Shown: positions 1 to 8,491, counted from the first letter of the stretch. The stretch: 46,550 nt of DNA from Collinsella sp. (GCA_019419585.1 DXZQ01000020.1:1-46550), one strand, 5' to 3'. Program-made: numbers and translations. The notes: generated by a model not told the origin, from the letters alone.

Positions 1-84
1 GGTACCGCCTCGCGGTGACATCGTTTTTATGTCAAACTTGGTCTAACAGAGCCTTGTTTTTTTAAACTCCTTTCTGACATCGAG

Positions 85-486
85 CTATTCCTTTTGCGTA
101 ATCGTGATGGCTGTTGGCGTTATGAGGGCGGGCAGCTTTGTGGGATCGGGATCGCTGCTGGTGTTGACGGTGCAGGTTACGTCAACGTAGACGCCTTCTT
201 TGATGGCTCCGACTTCTGCCTTCTTGCCATCCTGATCCTTAATGGGGATGGTTGAATTGATTTTGAAGTTGAGGTGCAGCGGTGCGGATTGGAATTGCTC
301 ACTTGCGATAACGAAGCGACCTTCGCTCGCCCCGCTGGCGGAAGGGTGATACACAGCAACGACTTCGCCCCGCAAGGAAAGGTCCTTCGAAAAGGGAATG
401 TCCTTCCAGAAAAAGCCGAGCAAAGCGGCTGCTATAAGGACAAGGGGGACGAGGGTGGTTAGGAAACGTTTGGACTGATTCTTCAT
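85..486 (-). CDS. Small membrane-anchored protein of unknown function
   Basis: I do not recognise this 133-residue protein. It begins MKNQSKRF, followed by one hydrophobic stretch at about residues 9-26 that should act as a signal anchor. The rest is a soluble, probably extracytoplasmic domain rich in beta-prone residues and ending ITITQKE. The start at 486 is chosen because GAGGTG lies seven bases upstream of the ATG. The frame stays open upstream to 576, but that stretch has no ribosome site and runs through AT-rich promoter-like DNA. It is transcribed divergently from ligA, with a palindrome between them that could be its operator. No catalytic motif is visible. Confidence 0.7.
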   Translation of the reverse strand: MKNQSKRFLTTLVPLVLIAAALLGFFWKDIPFSKDLSLRGEVVAVYHPSASGASEGRFVIASEQFQSAPLHLNFKINSTIPIKDQDGKKAEVGAIKEGVYVDVTCTVNTSSDPDPTKLPALITPTAITITQKE

Positions 487-516
487 TTCAATCACCTCAC
501 GTTGATAATACCAAAA

Positions 517-536
517 TATATTGCAAACACAATATA
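517..536. promoter_or_regulatory. AT-rich palindrome between the small membrane protein and ligA
   Basis: TATATTG at 517-523 and CAATATA at 530-536 are perfect 7 bp arms around a 6 bp centre. They lie 31 bp upstream of the start at 486, inside AT-rich DNA where that gene's promoter must be. This suggests an operator, but no matching regulator lies beside it. Confidence 0.4.
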
Positions 537-700
537 AAATATTAACTACTATGAACTGAGTCGCATAATTTAGCATGTCGAACCCGCTGTCGCTCCAGTT
601 TGACGGTTGCCGATTCGGTGCGGTTTGAGACCGCTATTCGGCCCCATCGTGACCGGTGGTACTCTAGTATCCGTTTGAAATCGAGCGAAGGAGTGCCGCT

Positions 701-2929
701 ATGGAGCAATCGAGCCTGTTTGGTGACGGCGTGGACATCGATACCGAAACGCCCGCGGGCGCGGATGCCGCTGCACCGGCCGACGCCCATGCCCAGGCCG
801 CCGCGCGCGCGGCCGAGCTGCGCCACGAGCTCGATTACCACGCGTACCGCTACTACATGCTCGATGCGCCCGAGATCACGGACGCCGCCTTCGACAAAAT
901 GCTCGTTGAGCTGCAGGAAATCGAGGCGACCTATCCCGATTTGGTGACGCCCGACAGCTATACCCAGCGCGTGGGCGGATACGTGAGCGAGCGGTTTACG
1001 CCTGTCACGCACATGGCACGCATGTATTCCATGGACGATGCCATGGATTTGGACGAGCTCGACGCGTGGCTCCAGCGCACCGAGGATGCGCTCGGTGCCG
1101 GCAGCGTCACCTATACCTGCGAGCTTAAGATCGACGGCCTGGGCGTCGCGCTTACCTACCAAAACGGCACCTTCGTACGCGCCGCCACGCGCGGCGACGG
1201 CACCACGGGCGAGGACGTGTCGCTCAACGTGCGTACCATCAAGGATGTGCCCATGCACCTGTCCGAGCCGGCGCTCGCCCACATGGGCGCCGATCGCGAG
1301 CGTACCATCGAAGTGCGTGGTGAGGTCTACATGCCCAAGGGCAGCTTTGTCCGTCTAAACGAAGAGGCCGATGCCGAGGGCCGCGACCCCTTTGCCAACC
1401 CGCGCAACGCTGCTGCAGGATCCCTGCGCCAAAAGGACCCCAAGGTCACGGCGCGCCGCGACCTGGCCACCTTTATCTACGCCATTGCCGATACCGATCC
1501 GCTGCACGTCCACAGCCAGCGCGAATTTCTCGACTGGCTGCGCAGCGCCGGCTTCAGCGTCAACCCCAACGTGGCCCGCTGCGCCACGCCGGCCGAGGTC
1601 CACGAGTTCTGCGCCCAGGCCCTCGAGCACCGCGGTGACCTGGACTACGACATCGACGGCGTAGTCGTAAAGGTCGACAGCTTCCAGCAGCAGCTCGACC
1701 TGGGCTTTACCGCTCGCGCACCGCGCTGGGCTATTGCCTTTAAGTTCCCGCCCGAGGAAAAGCAGACCGTCCTGCGCGAGATTCGCATCCAGGTGGGCCG
1801 CACCGGTGTGCTCACGCCGGTCGCCGAGTTCGACCCGGTGACGGTTGCCGGCTCCACTATCGCGCGCGCCACGCTGCACAACATCGACGAGATCCGTCGC
1901 AAAAACGTGCGCGAGGGCGATACCATCATCGTGCACAAGGCGGGCGACGTGATCCCCGAGGTCGTGGGTCCGGTGCTTGACAAGCGTCCGGCCGACAGCG
2001 TTGACTGGCAGATGCCCGAGGTCTGTCCCGTGTGCGGTAGCCCCGTGGTTCACGAGGATGGCGAGGTGGCCTACCGCTGCGTGTCCATCGACTGCCCCGC
2101 ACAGCTCAAGGAGCGCCTGCTCCACTGGGTGAGCCGCGGCTGCATGGACGTGGACGGCCTGGGCGATGAGATTGTCGACAAGATGATCGCCGCCGGCCTG
2201 ATTCATGATGTCGCGGACTTCTACCAGCTCACGGTCGATGACATCGCCGGCCTGGACACGGGCCGCACCTATGCTAGCTCCAACAGCAAAAAGGGCGTCA
2301 AGAAGGGCGACCCCATCCCGGTGGGCCTCAAGACGGCCGAGAAAATCATCGCCGAGCTCAACAAGTCCAAGAGCCAGCCGCTCGGTCGCGTGCTGTTTGC
2401 CCTGGGCATCCGCCACGTGGGCAAGAGCGTGGGCGAGGTCATCGCCGAGCGATTCCTGTCGATCGACAAGCTCATCTTGGCGAGCGAAGAGGATATCGCC
2501 GAGTGCGAGGGCATCGGTCCCAAGATTGCGGCGAGCGTCAAGCAGTTCCTGGCCGTGCCCGAGAACCTCGCCGTGCTGGAACGTCTGCGCCAAGCGGGCC
2601 TTTCGCTCGAGGTCGACTTGGGCGCCGCTCATGCGCAAGCCGCGGCCGAAGCTGGCGTGGCGGGCGAGCTCGCCGACGCACAGCCGCTTGCGGGTCTGAC
2701 CTTCGTGCTCACCGGCACGCTCGTCAACCGCACGCGCGACGAGGCAGGCGCGGCGCTCAAGGTGCTCGGCGCCAAGGTTTCGGGCAGCGTGTCGAAGAAG
2801 ACGAGTTATCTGGTCGCCGGTCCCAAAGCGGGCTCCAAGCTTACCAAGGCCGAGCAGCTGGGTGTGCCCGTGCTGGACGAGGACGCGCTCGAGCAGATCC
2901 TGTCGACTGGTCAGGTGCCCCAGGCTTAA
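701..2929 (+). CDS. ligA: NAD-dependent DNA ligase LigA
   Basis: This enzyme seals nicks in replication and repair using NAD+. The protein is 742 residues, longer than the usual ~670. Domain order is standard: Ia and adenylation domain with the KxDG motif (nucleophile Lys143, in CELKIDGLG), OB fold, Cys4 zinc finger (CPVC...CVSIDC), helix-hairpin-helix repeats (ALGIRHVGKSVGE, CEGIGPKIAASV) and a C-terminal BRCT domain from about residue 663. The extra length comes from an Ala/Asp-rich N-terminal extension of ~30 residues and a Ser/Lys/Gly-rich insert before the HhH region (GRTYASSNSKKGVKKGD). The ATG at 701 has GAAGGAG just upstream. The gene appears monocistronic and ends at a strong hairpin. 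Antisense open frames over it are GC-driven shadows. Confidence 0.97.
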   Translation: MEQSSLFGDGVDIDTETPAGADAAAPADAHAQAAARAAELRHELDYHAYRYYMLDAPEITDAAFDKMLVELQEIEATYPDLVTPDSYTQRVGGYVSERFTPVTHMARMYSMDDAMDLDELDAWLQRTEDALGAGSVTYTCELKIDGLGVALTYQNGTFVRAATRGDGTTGEDVSLNVRTIKDVPMHLSEPALAHMGADRERTIEVRGEVYMPKGSFVRLNEEADAEGRDPFANPRNAAAGSLRQKDPKVTARRDLATFIYAIADTDPLHVHSQREFLDWLRSAGFSVNPNVARCATPAEVHEFCAQALEHRGDLDYDIDGVVVKVDSFQQQLDLGFTARAPRWAIAFKFPPEEKQTVLREIRIQVGRTGVLTPVAEFDPVTVAGSTIARATLHNIDEIRRKNVREGDTIIVHKAGDVIPEVVGPVLDKRPADSVDWQMPEVCPVCGSPVVHEDGEVAYRCVSIDCPAQLKERLLHWVSRGCMDVDGLGDEIVDKMIAAGLIHDVADFYQLTVDDIAGLDTGRTYASSNSKKGVKKGDPIPVGLKTAEKIIAELNKSKSQPLGRVLFALGIRHVGKSVGEVIAERFLSIDKLILASEEDIAECEGIGPKIAASVKQFLAVPENLAVLERLRQAGLSLEVDLGAAHAQAAAEAGVAGELADAQPLAGLTFVLTGTLVNRTRDEAGAALKVLGAKVSGSVSKKTSYLVAGPKAGSKLTKAEQLGVPVLDEDALEQILSTGQVPQA

Positions 2930-2948
2930 GGCGCCGATAATCAAATGG

Positions 2949-2990
2949 AAAGCCTATCGGAAAGTGTGATGCTTTCCGATAGGCTTTTAT
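2949..2990. terminator. Terminator downstream of ligA
   Basis: A perfect 16 bp stem (2949-2964 with 2972-2987) closes a 7-base loop, with TTTT at the 3' side and A-rich sequence at the 5' side. It should stop ligA transcription. It directly abuts the operator of the next TA pair. Confidence 0.85.
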
Positions 2991-3021
2991 ACACGTTAAC
3001 ATTAACATTAACGTGTATACT
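2988..3021 (+). promoter_or_regulatory. Promoter/operator of the Phd-PIN toxin-antitoxin pair
   Basis: TATACACGTTAA (2988-2999) and TTAACGTGTATA (3008-3019) form a perfect 12 bp inverted repeat with an 8 bp spacer. The spacer itself repeats the TTAACA word. A -10 candidate TATACT lies at 3016-3021, so a protein bound to the palindrome would block the promoter. This is the usual layout for TA autorepression by the antitoxin. Confidence 0.6.
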
Positions 3022-3054
3022 TAGCAGTGAAGATACATGTTGAGAGGAGCCGTT

Positions 3055-3447
3055 ATGGTTACTGTCGCATTTTCGGAGCTGCGCCAAAACCTTACGCAGG
3101 TGGCCGAAAAGGTTGCCAATGAGGGCGAGGAGGTTGTGGTCTTCAAGCGGAGCAAGCCGTTGTTCAAGATTGTGCCGCTCGACTATCAAGCTCCAGTTGC
3201 AGTGGAATATGACGCTGCCCAGGAGCGTGGGGGCGCAAAGCCGGCGTTCGGCACGGACGAGCCCAAGCGCGACGTGGGTACGATGTGGCATCCCAAGATT
3301 ACCTGGAAGGAGATTCGCGAAATGCTCGCGGAGGATGAGGACTACCAGGAGTATCTCGATATCGTAGCCAAAATGCCAAAAGGAACGCCACTCGATACGA
3401 TGACGGTCGAAGATGAAAAGCGCGTCGCGAGGGAGCGCTACCTATGA
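3055..3447 (+). CDS. Phd/YefM-type antitoxin
   Basis: A 130-residue protein with the N-terminal signature of Phd/YefM antitoxins: MVTVAFSELRQNLTQVAEKV, then EEVVVFKRSKPLFKIVPL, a DNA-binding beta-alpha fold. The C-terminal half is acidic (EDEDYQEYLDIV) and should wrap the toxin. The ATG at 3055 is preferred over one at 3037: it has GAGAGGAG upstream, while the earlier ATG has none and sits too close to the -10 element. Its stop overlaps the toxin start as ATGA, so the two are translationally coupled. A 12 bp palindrome at its promoter is the likely autoregulatory site. Inferred role: neutralise the PIN nuclease downstream and repress the operon. Confidence 0.85.
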   Translation: MVTVAFSELRQNLTQVAEKVANEGEEVVVFKRSKPLFKIVPLDYQAPVAVEYDAAQERGGAKPAFGTDEPKRDVGTMWHPKITWKEIREMLAEDEDYQEYLDIVAKMPKGTPLDTMTVEDEKRVARERYL

Positions 3448-3866
3448 TGGCATTTCTCGATACCAATTTTCTGCTCGATTGCGTGCTTCCGGGCCGGCCG
3501 GAGCACGCAGCGGCGCAAACGATCAAGGGGCTCGTCGACGTGGGGCTTATCGAGGGCGTTGTTTCGGCCTGTTCTCTCAAGGACGCGTACTACATTCTCA
3601 CCAAACAGGCCGGCGAGGCGCGCGCCCGCGAGGTAGTGCGCGACTGCCTTAAGAGTTACTCGCTAGAGCCTCTCGACCAAGAAGCTTGTTTTACCTCCGC
3701 CTATTCCGATGAGCCGGACTTTGAGGACGGCTGTATCCGTGCGATGGCCGAGCGTGCCGGTGTGGACTTTATCATCACACGCGACCGCGCCGCTTTTGTG
3801 CGCTCGACCATCAAGACCTTCTCGCCCGCAGAGTTCATCCGGGCGTTTCCGATCCCGGAGGAGTAA
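3444..3866 (+). CDS. PIN-domain toxin
   Basis: A 140-residue PIN-fold ribonuclease, VapC-like in size and layout. The first acidic residue lies in FLDTNFLLD near the N-terminus, acidic residues follow in DEPDFEDGCIRAMAE, and the C-terminal core VDFIITRDRAAF carries the last conserved Asp. PIN toxins cleave RNA with Mg2+ held by these residues. The start at 3444 overlaps the antitoxin stop by 4 bp; an adjacent ATG at 3447 is equally possible. It is paired with a Phd/YefM-type rather than a VapB-type antitoxin, a known but less common mix. A short GC hairpin (CGGGG/CCCCG near 3877-3891) follows. Confidence 0.85.
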   Translation: MMAFLDTNFLLDCVLPGRPEHAAAQTIKGLVDVGLIEGVVSACSLKDAYYILTKQAGEARAREVVRDCLKSYSLEPLDQEACFTSAYSDEPDFEDGCIRAMAERAGVDFIITRDRAAFVRSTIKTFSPAEFIRAFPIPEE

Positions 3867-3900
3867 AACCACCACGCCGGGGCGTGTCCCCGACGTTTAG

Positions 3901-4119
3901 CGAGCTTGTTGGGAGGCTCTCGGCCCAGTGACTGTTACAAAAAACGGCTATAGCAAATTTGTCGTACTTCGATCCGAGGACTACGATCTCATGGTTCAGG
4001 AACAGGCTAAGGCTCGTCTGATGGCTCGTATAGCTGTGGCCGAACGGGAGCGTGCTGCTGGCACGGCACGTGATGCCTTTGAGGCTCTCGATGACCTTGA
4101 GACAAAATATGACCTATAA
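3901..4119 (+). pseudogene. N-truncated Phd/YefM antitoxin remnant
   Basis: From the GTG at 3928 the frame reads VTVTKNGYSKFVVLRSEDYD and ends DLETKYDL, 63 residues. TKNGYSKFVV followed by RSEDYD is the middle and C-terminal part of a Phd/YefM antitoxin. The N-terminal ~25-30 residues that start the DNA-binding fold are missing. The frame is open back only to a TAG at 3898-3900, and the intervening codons (RACWEALGP) do not restore them. GGGAGG at 3911-3916 could still drive translation from GTG. The open frame overlaps the start of a broken toxin, so I read this as half of a decayed TA locus. A functional solo mini-antitoxin cannot be excluded. Confidence 0.6.
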
Positions 4120-4150
4120 CGTTAAGATTCTGCCTATAGCTGAACGTTTT
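4109..4150 (+). pseudogene. 5' fragment of a ParE/RelE-type toxin
   Basis: The ATG at 4109 overlaps the stop of the antitoxin remnant and gives MTYNVKILPIAER, very like the first strand and turn of ParE/RelE toxins. Family resemblance then ends: the frame goes on FLGSSYLDG and stops at 4202-4204, antisense to the 3' end of the MerR gene. At most 14 of the ~95 residues expected survive. The break point is only ~12 bp from the MerR stop codon, suggesting a deletion joined the two. Confidence 0.5.
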
Positions 4151-4161
4151 CTAGGCAGTTC

Positions 4162-5010
4162 TTATTTGGACGGAGCGACCGGCACGGTGATCTGCGTCAC
4201 GTAGGTTGCCGGATCATCGCTGATGATGTCATCGATCAGGGCGATCTCGCGCGAGGGACCGGCGGGCGTCAGGTTGTGTTCGTGCATGTAGCTCAGCAGT
4301 TGCTCGTAGCGTGGGGCTGCTTGCCCGTGCGTGCCGCGGAAGCTTATGGTCAGGCAGCGCGCGGCAGGTCGCGTCTCAACGTCGCCCAGGTAATCATCGG
4401 TGTCATCGAGCAGCAGAAAGACCTCGTCGTAGCCATCAAAGTCACCGGCGGCGAGGCGTTCGGGCGCGATGCCCACACCCAGATTGCCCAGATAGGCAAA
4501 GGTTTCGTGCTGCCCCTGCTGAAGCTGGCGGATATGCCATCCCAGCGAATAGGCGTCGGTGGGATTGACGCGCTCGTGCAGCGTGGCGCAGCGAAGTTCG
4601 GGTTCCTCGATTTCGCTAATGGTGTCGAGATCAGCATTCAAAGCGCCATGAAGCAAGGCAAGCCGCTGGTCAATCTTGCGCGACATGCGCTCCAACTCAC
4701 GCCGCCTGTGCTTAATTAACTCCTGTTGCTTGGTCAGTTGCCGTTGTATCAAATCCATATCGCGCGTAGTGACAAACTCGCGAATCTGCGCCAACGGCAA
4801 GTCGAGAACGCGCAGGTTGCCGATGGTGTTGAGGGTGGAGAGCTGTCGCGATCCGTAGTAGCGGTACCCACTCGCCGGATCGACATATGCCGGATCCAAT
4901 AGCCCCATCTGCTCGTAATGACGCAGTGTGCCCACGCTCAAATTGAGCAGGCGCGCCACCTCGCCAATGCGGAGCAGGCCCTCAGTATGTTCACTTGGCA
5001 TGTCGGTCAC
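4162..5010 (-). CDS. MerR-family regulator with GyrI-like effector domain
   Basis: A 282-residue BmrR/TipA-type regulator. Residues ~12-80 are the MerR winged helix (LLRIGEVARLLNLSVGTLRH, then GYRYYGSRQL). A long helix follows at ~85-115 (RQLTKQQELIKHRRRELERM) for dimerisation. The C-terminal part (~140-280) fits a GyrI-like ligand-binding domain that senses drugs or amphipathic ligands. The start is GTG at 5010, with AAAGGAG seven bases upstream; an in-frame ATG three codons later lacks that spacing. It is the second gene after the MATE pump, 54 bp apart. The pump promoter carries a MerR-type 19 bp spacer with a palindrome, so this protein very likely controls its own operon. Confidence 0.9.
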   Translation of the reverse strand: MTDMPSEHTEGLLRIGEVARLLNLSVGTLRHYEQMGLLDPAYVDPASGYRYYGSRQLSTLNTIGNLRVLDLPLAQIREFVTTRDMDLIQRQLTKQQELIKHRRRELERMSRKIDQRLALLHGALNADLDTISEIEEPELRCATLHERVNPTDAYSLGWHIRQLQQGQHETFAYLGNLGVGIAPERLAAGDFDGYDEVFLLLDDTDDYLGDVETRPAARCLTISFRGTHGQAAPRYEQLLSYMHEHNLTPAGPSREIALIDDIISDDPATYVTQITVPVAPSK

Positions 5011-5064
5011 AGGACCGCTCCTTTCAATAGGGTCGGGGAGGGGCGCCAGGCTCGCGTTGCCCCG

Positions 5065-6411
5065 CTACGCCATCAGCTTGTCAAAAGTTCCGCGGCGGTT
5101 GAGCACGGTAAATGCAATCACGCAGATGACCGCCGACAGAATCGAGCCGCACGGCGAGGCGATACCCATGGGGAACAGCGTGTCGGAATAGGCGTTCGAC
5201 AGCAGCCACGCGCCCGGCACGCGAATGAGTGCCACAGCCAGCACGTTGTGCGCAAAGCCGATGTAGCTCTTGCCGTATGCAGCGAAAAAGCCACTAAAGC
5301 AAATGTGGATGCCGGCAAAGATTGCGTCGAAAATATAGCTGCGCATATAGCCGGTACCGGCCGCGACCACCGCGGCGTCCTTGGCAAAAAAGCCGATAAA
5401 CGCTGGTGCCACCAGCCACATCAGCACCGTGATCAGGCAGCCGTACACCACCGAGATGGTCATGGCATCCTTGAGCACCTGACGCGCACGGTCGCCCTTG
5501 CCCGCGCCGGCGTTTTGCGCCGTGAGCGCGCTGACGGTGGCACCCATGGAACTCGGCACAATGAACAAAAAGCTGATCATCTTCTCGACCAGGCCCACGG
5601 CGGCGGCGTCGACCAGACCGCGGTGGTTGGCGATGACGGTGATAAACATAAACGCCACCTGGATGCAGCCGTCCTGCACGGCCACGGGCACGCCGATCTT
5701 AAGAATGCTGCCGAGCACCTCGGGCTGGGGGCGCAGGTCGCTGCGCTTAACGTGGATGTTTGTGCGACGGCTCTTGAGCCACACGAGCGCGAGAGCCACG
5801 CTCGCCGTCTGCGCGATGACTGTGCCGAGTGCCGCGCCTACGGGGCCGAGCCCCATGTGGCCGATAAACAGAAAGTCGAGCGCGATGTTGATGATGCATG
5901 CCGCGCCAATCACGTACATGGGCGAGCGCGAATCGCCTAGGCCGCGAAAGATGGCCGAGAGGATGTTGTACGCGGCGATAAAGGGAATGCCCATAAAGCA
6001 GATACGCAGGTAGGCGGCGGTTCCTTCGACCGCTTCGGCCGGCGTGCCAATGAGTGCCACAATCTGCGGACACAGTGCGAGCAGGACAGCGGCCAGCACC
6101 ACCGAGACACCCATAAAGAGCGTGATGGTGTTGCCGATGGCGGTCTCGGCGCGATCGAAGCGGCGCGAGCCCACGGCGTGGCCGACGATGACCGTCGTTC
6201 CCATGGCCAGACCCACGAGCGTCACGGTAATGATATAGAGCGTCTGCGCGCCGTTGCCCACAGCGGTGATGCCGGCAGCGCCGCTAAACTGCCCCATCAT
6301 GTACAGGTCGGCCATGCCGTAGAGCATCTGCAAAAAGTAGGAGAGCATATAAGGCAGGGCAAAGACCGCGATGGTCTTGAGGACATTGCCGCGTGTAAGG
6401 TCGTGTTCCAT
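5065..6411 (-). CDS. MATE-family multidrug efflux transporter
   Basis: A 448-residue polytopic membrane protein with about twelve hydrophobic segments and the two-fold repeat of MATE exporters. Family-like stretches include LPYMLSYFLQMLYGMADLYM near the N-terminus, VGLAMGTTVIVGHAVGSRR, and FFAAYGKSYIGFAHNVLAVA in the second half. These proteins export cationic or amphipathic compounds using Na+ or H+ gradients; the substrate cannot be read from sequence. The ATG at 6411 has only a weak ribosome site. It is the first gene of a two-gene operon with the MerR regulator, under a stretched-spacer promoter. This suggests ligand-induced efflux. Confidence 0.9.
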   Translation of the reverse strand: MEHDLTRGNVLKTIAVFALPYMLSYFLQMLYGMADLYMMGQFSGAAGITAVGNGAQTLYIITVTLVGLAMGTTVIVGHAVGSRRFDRAETAIGNTITLFMGVSVVLAAVLLALCPQIVALIGTPAEAVEGTAAYLRICFMGIPFIAAYNILSAIFRGLGDSRSPMYVIGAACIINIALDFLFIGHMGLGPVGAALGTVIAQTASVALALVWLKSRRTNIHVKRSDLRPQPEVLGSILKIGVPVAVQDGCIQVAFMFITVIANHRGLVDAAAVGLVEKMISFLFIVPSSMGATVSALTAQNAGAGKGDRARQVLKDAMTISVVYGCLITVLMWLVAPAFIGFFAKDAAVVAAGTGYMRSYIFDAIFAGIHICFSGFFAAYGKSYIGFAHNVLAVALIRVPGAWLLSNAYSDTLFPMGIASPCGSILSAVICVIAFTVLNRRGTFDKLMA

Positions 6412-6451
6412 GGGCGGGGCTTTCTGGCTTGGTCTGTTTACGTACCAGTGT

Positions 6452-6482
6452 AGTGAAAACTCTACAACGATTGTAGAGTCAA
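6452..6482 (-). promoter_or_regulatory. MerR-type promoter/operator of the MATE-merR operon
   Basis: On the minus strand TTGACT (-35, 6477-6482) and TTCACT (-10, 6452-6457) are 19 bp apart instead of 17. The spacer holds most of a perfect palindrome, ACTCTACAA (6459-6467) / TTGTAGAGT (6471-6479), with a 3 bp centre. A long spacer filled by a dyad is the hallmark of promoters that MerR proteins untwist to activate. Confidence 0.75.
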
Positions 6483-6670
6483 GGTTTGTGTTGGCGGCGG
6501 GGCGAAAAAGTCACGCACGCGTTCATTTCCAATTGAATACGGACATGCGTCCTGCGAGCTTGGTGCCTGCACTAGCCTTGCAGAAATCGATTTCGGAACA
6601 CTTGACACCGCCGCACGGCGCGCCATAATACGTGGGTTTGCGAACAACGTTTGATGGGGGATGAACCTGC

Positions 6671-8491
6671 GTGCGCAATCTCAAGATTCTGTTTTCCTAC
6701 CTGGGGGCATACCGCCGCGATGCCATACTCGGCGTGCTCTTTGTGACTGCCGAGACGGCGCTCGAGCTGTTTATTCCGGTCATCATGGCAAATATCATCG
6801 ATGTGGGCGTGCCCGCGGGCGACATCAACTACATGCTGTTGCAGGGCACGTATATGTTGGTATGCGCCGCATGTTCGCTGGTACTTGGCTTAGGCTATGC
6901 GCGCACGTCCGCCCGCGTTGCCTCGGGGCTGGGCGCTAACCTACGCGAGGCCGAGTACCGCAAGATCCAGACGCTCGCTTTTGGCAATCTGGACAACTAC
7001 GACGCCAGCTCGCTCGTCACGCGCATGACCACCGATATCACTGTTATTCAAAACGCCATCGGCAACGGCTTTCGCCCCATGGTGCGCGGTCCCGTGACGC
7101 TTATCGTTGGCTTGGTCTATGCGTTGGTGCTGTCGCGTCCGCTTGCTACGGTATTCGCGATCATCCTGCCGGTGCTGGCGATCGTACTGGGCGTTATTAC
7201 CTACCGCGTCAGCCCGCTCTACCGCCAGCTGCAGACTTCGATGGATCACCTCAACGGCGTGGTGCAGGAGGACCTCACCGCCGTGCGCGCCGTCAAGGCG
7301 TATGTGCGCGCCGCGCACGAGGAGGCCAAGTTCGATGCCGTCAACACCGAGCTTGCGCACACGGCGACGAAGACCTTCGGCAACGCCGTGCTCAATCTGC
7401 CGGTGTTTCAGCTGTCGATGTACGTGGCGGCGCTTTCCATTCTGTGGATCGGCGGGCGCATGATCCTTGCCGGCGAGCTCGGCGTGGGCTCGCTCATGGG
7501 CTTTATGAGCTACGTGCTGCTGATCATGAACTCGCTCATGATGATTTCCAACGTGTTTTTGCTGCTCACCCGCGCACTTGCCAGCGTGGAGCGCATCTCG
7601 CGGGTGCTCGACGAACGTTCGCTTATCCAAGCGCCCGACGCTGCTGCTGCCGTGCACGAGGTGGCCGATGGAAGCATCGAGTTTCGCGACGTGTCGTTTA
7701 AGTACCGCGCGGATGCTGCCGAGGATGTGCTCGAGCATATCGACCTTCGCATCGAGAGCGGCTCGACGGTGGGCATCCTCGGCGGCACGGGCTCGGGCAA
7801 GAGCTCGCTTGTGCAGCTGATCGCGCGCCTGTACGACGCCACCGAAGGCGCCGTGCTCGTGGGCGGGCGCGATGTGCGCAATTATGACCTGGTTGCCCTG
7901 CGCGACGCCGTGGGTATCGTGCTGCAAAAGAACGTGCTGTTTACGGGTACCGTGCGCGAGAACCTGCAGTGGGGCAATCCGCAGACGTCGGACGATGAGC
8001 TCCTCGCGGCCTGCCGGGCGGCATGCGTGGACGAGTTCCTGGATCGCATCGGCGGGCTGGACGGCGAGTTGGGCCAAGACGGCGCCGGTGTTTCGGGCGG
8101 CCAGAAGCAACGCCTGTGTATTGCGCGCACGCTGCTCAAGCATCCGCGCGTGCTCATTTTTGATGACTCAACCAGCGCGGTCGATATGGCGACCGACGCT
8201 AAGATTCGCGAGCACATCGCTCGGATTCCCAATACGACCGTGCTCATCATCGCCCAGCGCATCGCGAGCGTCATGGATGCCGACCGCATTGTGGTGTTGG
8301 ACGACGGTCGTGTCCACGGCGTGGGCACGCACGAGGAACTGCTGGCGGGCGACAACATCTACCAGGAGATTTATGCCTCGCAGATGGAGTTTGCGGGGGA
8401 TGCGGGCGTCGTGGATGGCGCAAATGCCCTGTCTTCCTCTGGCCCCAGTGGATCGCTTCAGGCTGCGAAAGGAGATGAGCACCGTGCCTAA
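6671..8491 (+). CDS. ABC exporter half-transporter, subunit with degenerate ATP site
   Basis: A 606-residue fused permease-ATPase. Six membrane segments fill residues ~15-310. The nucleotide-binding domain follows with Walker A GGTGSGKSS (371-379), signature VSGGQKQR (~474-481) and Walker B VLIFDDSTS. Asp499 replaces the catalytic Glu after Walker B. That substitution marks the degenerate-site subunit of heterodimeric exporters such as TM287/288, BmrCD and LmrCD. The start is GTG at 6671, with GGGGGA ten bases upstream. It overlaps the next gene by 8 bp, and that gene supplies the canonical ATPase site. Likely substrates are drugs or lipids, but specificity is not visible. The last ~45 residues are Gly/Ser/Ala-rich and non-conserved. 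Confidence 0.93.
   Translation: MRNLKILFSYLGAYRRDAILGVLFVTAETALELFIPVIMANIIDVGVPAGDINYMLLQGTYMLVCAACSLVLGLGYARTSARVASGLGANLREAEYRKIQTLAFGNLDNYDASSLVTRMTTDITVIQNAIGNGFRPMVRGPVTLIVGLVYALVLSRPLATVFAIILPVLAIVLGVITYRVSPLYRQLQTSMDHLNGVVQEDLTAVRAVKAYVRAAHEEAKFDAVNTELAHTATKTFGNAVLNLPVFQLSMYVAALSILWIGGRMILAGELGVGSLMGFMSYVLLIMNSLMMISNVFLLLTRALASVERISRVLDERSLIQAPDAAAAVHEVADGSIEFRDVSFKYRADAAEDVLEHIDLRIESGSTVGILGGTGSGKSSLVQLIARLYDATEGAVLVGGRDVRNYDLVALRDAVGIVLQKNVLFTGTVRENLQWGNPQTSDDELLAACRAACVDEFLDRIGGLDGELGQDGAGVSGGQKQRLCIARTLLKHPRVLIFDDSTSAVDMATDAKIREHIARIPNTTVLIIAQRIASVMDADRIVVLDDGRVHGVGTHEELLAGDNIYQEIYASQMEFAGDAGVVDGANALSSSGPSGSLQAAKGDEHRA

Noticed and set aside
1355..2944. 529-residue open frame antisense to ligA
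   Set aside because: Shadow of a fully conserved gene in high-GC DNA; the composition is not protein-like.
3037..3054. ATG 3037 as start of the Phd-like antitoxin
   Set aside because: No ribosome site, and family similarity begins at the ATG at 3055, which has GAGAGGAG.
4918..5940. 340-residue plus-strand open frame across merR and the MATE gene
   Set aside because: Antisense to two well-supported genes, hydrophilic His/Arg/Ala-rich, and starts inside merR without a ribosome site.
7872..8483. Upstream extension of the second ABC subunit to 7872
   Set aside because: It would run out of frame through the NBD of the first subunit; the residues are shadow-like and GTG 8484 has a proper ribosome site.
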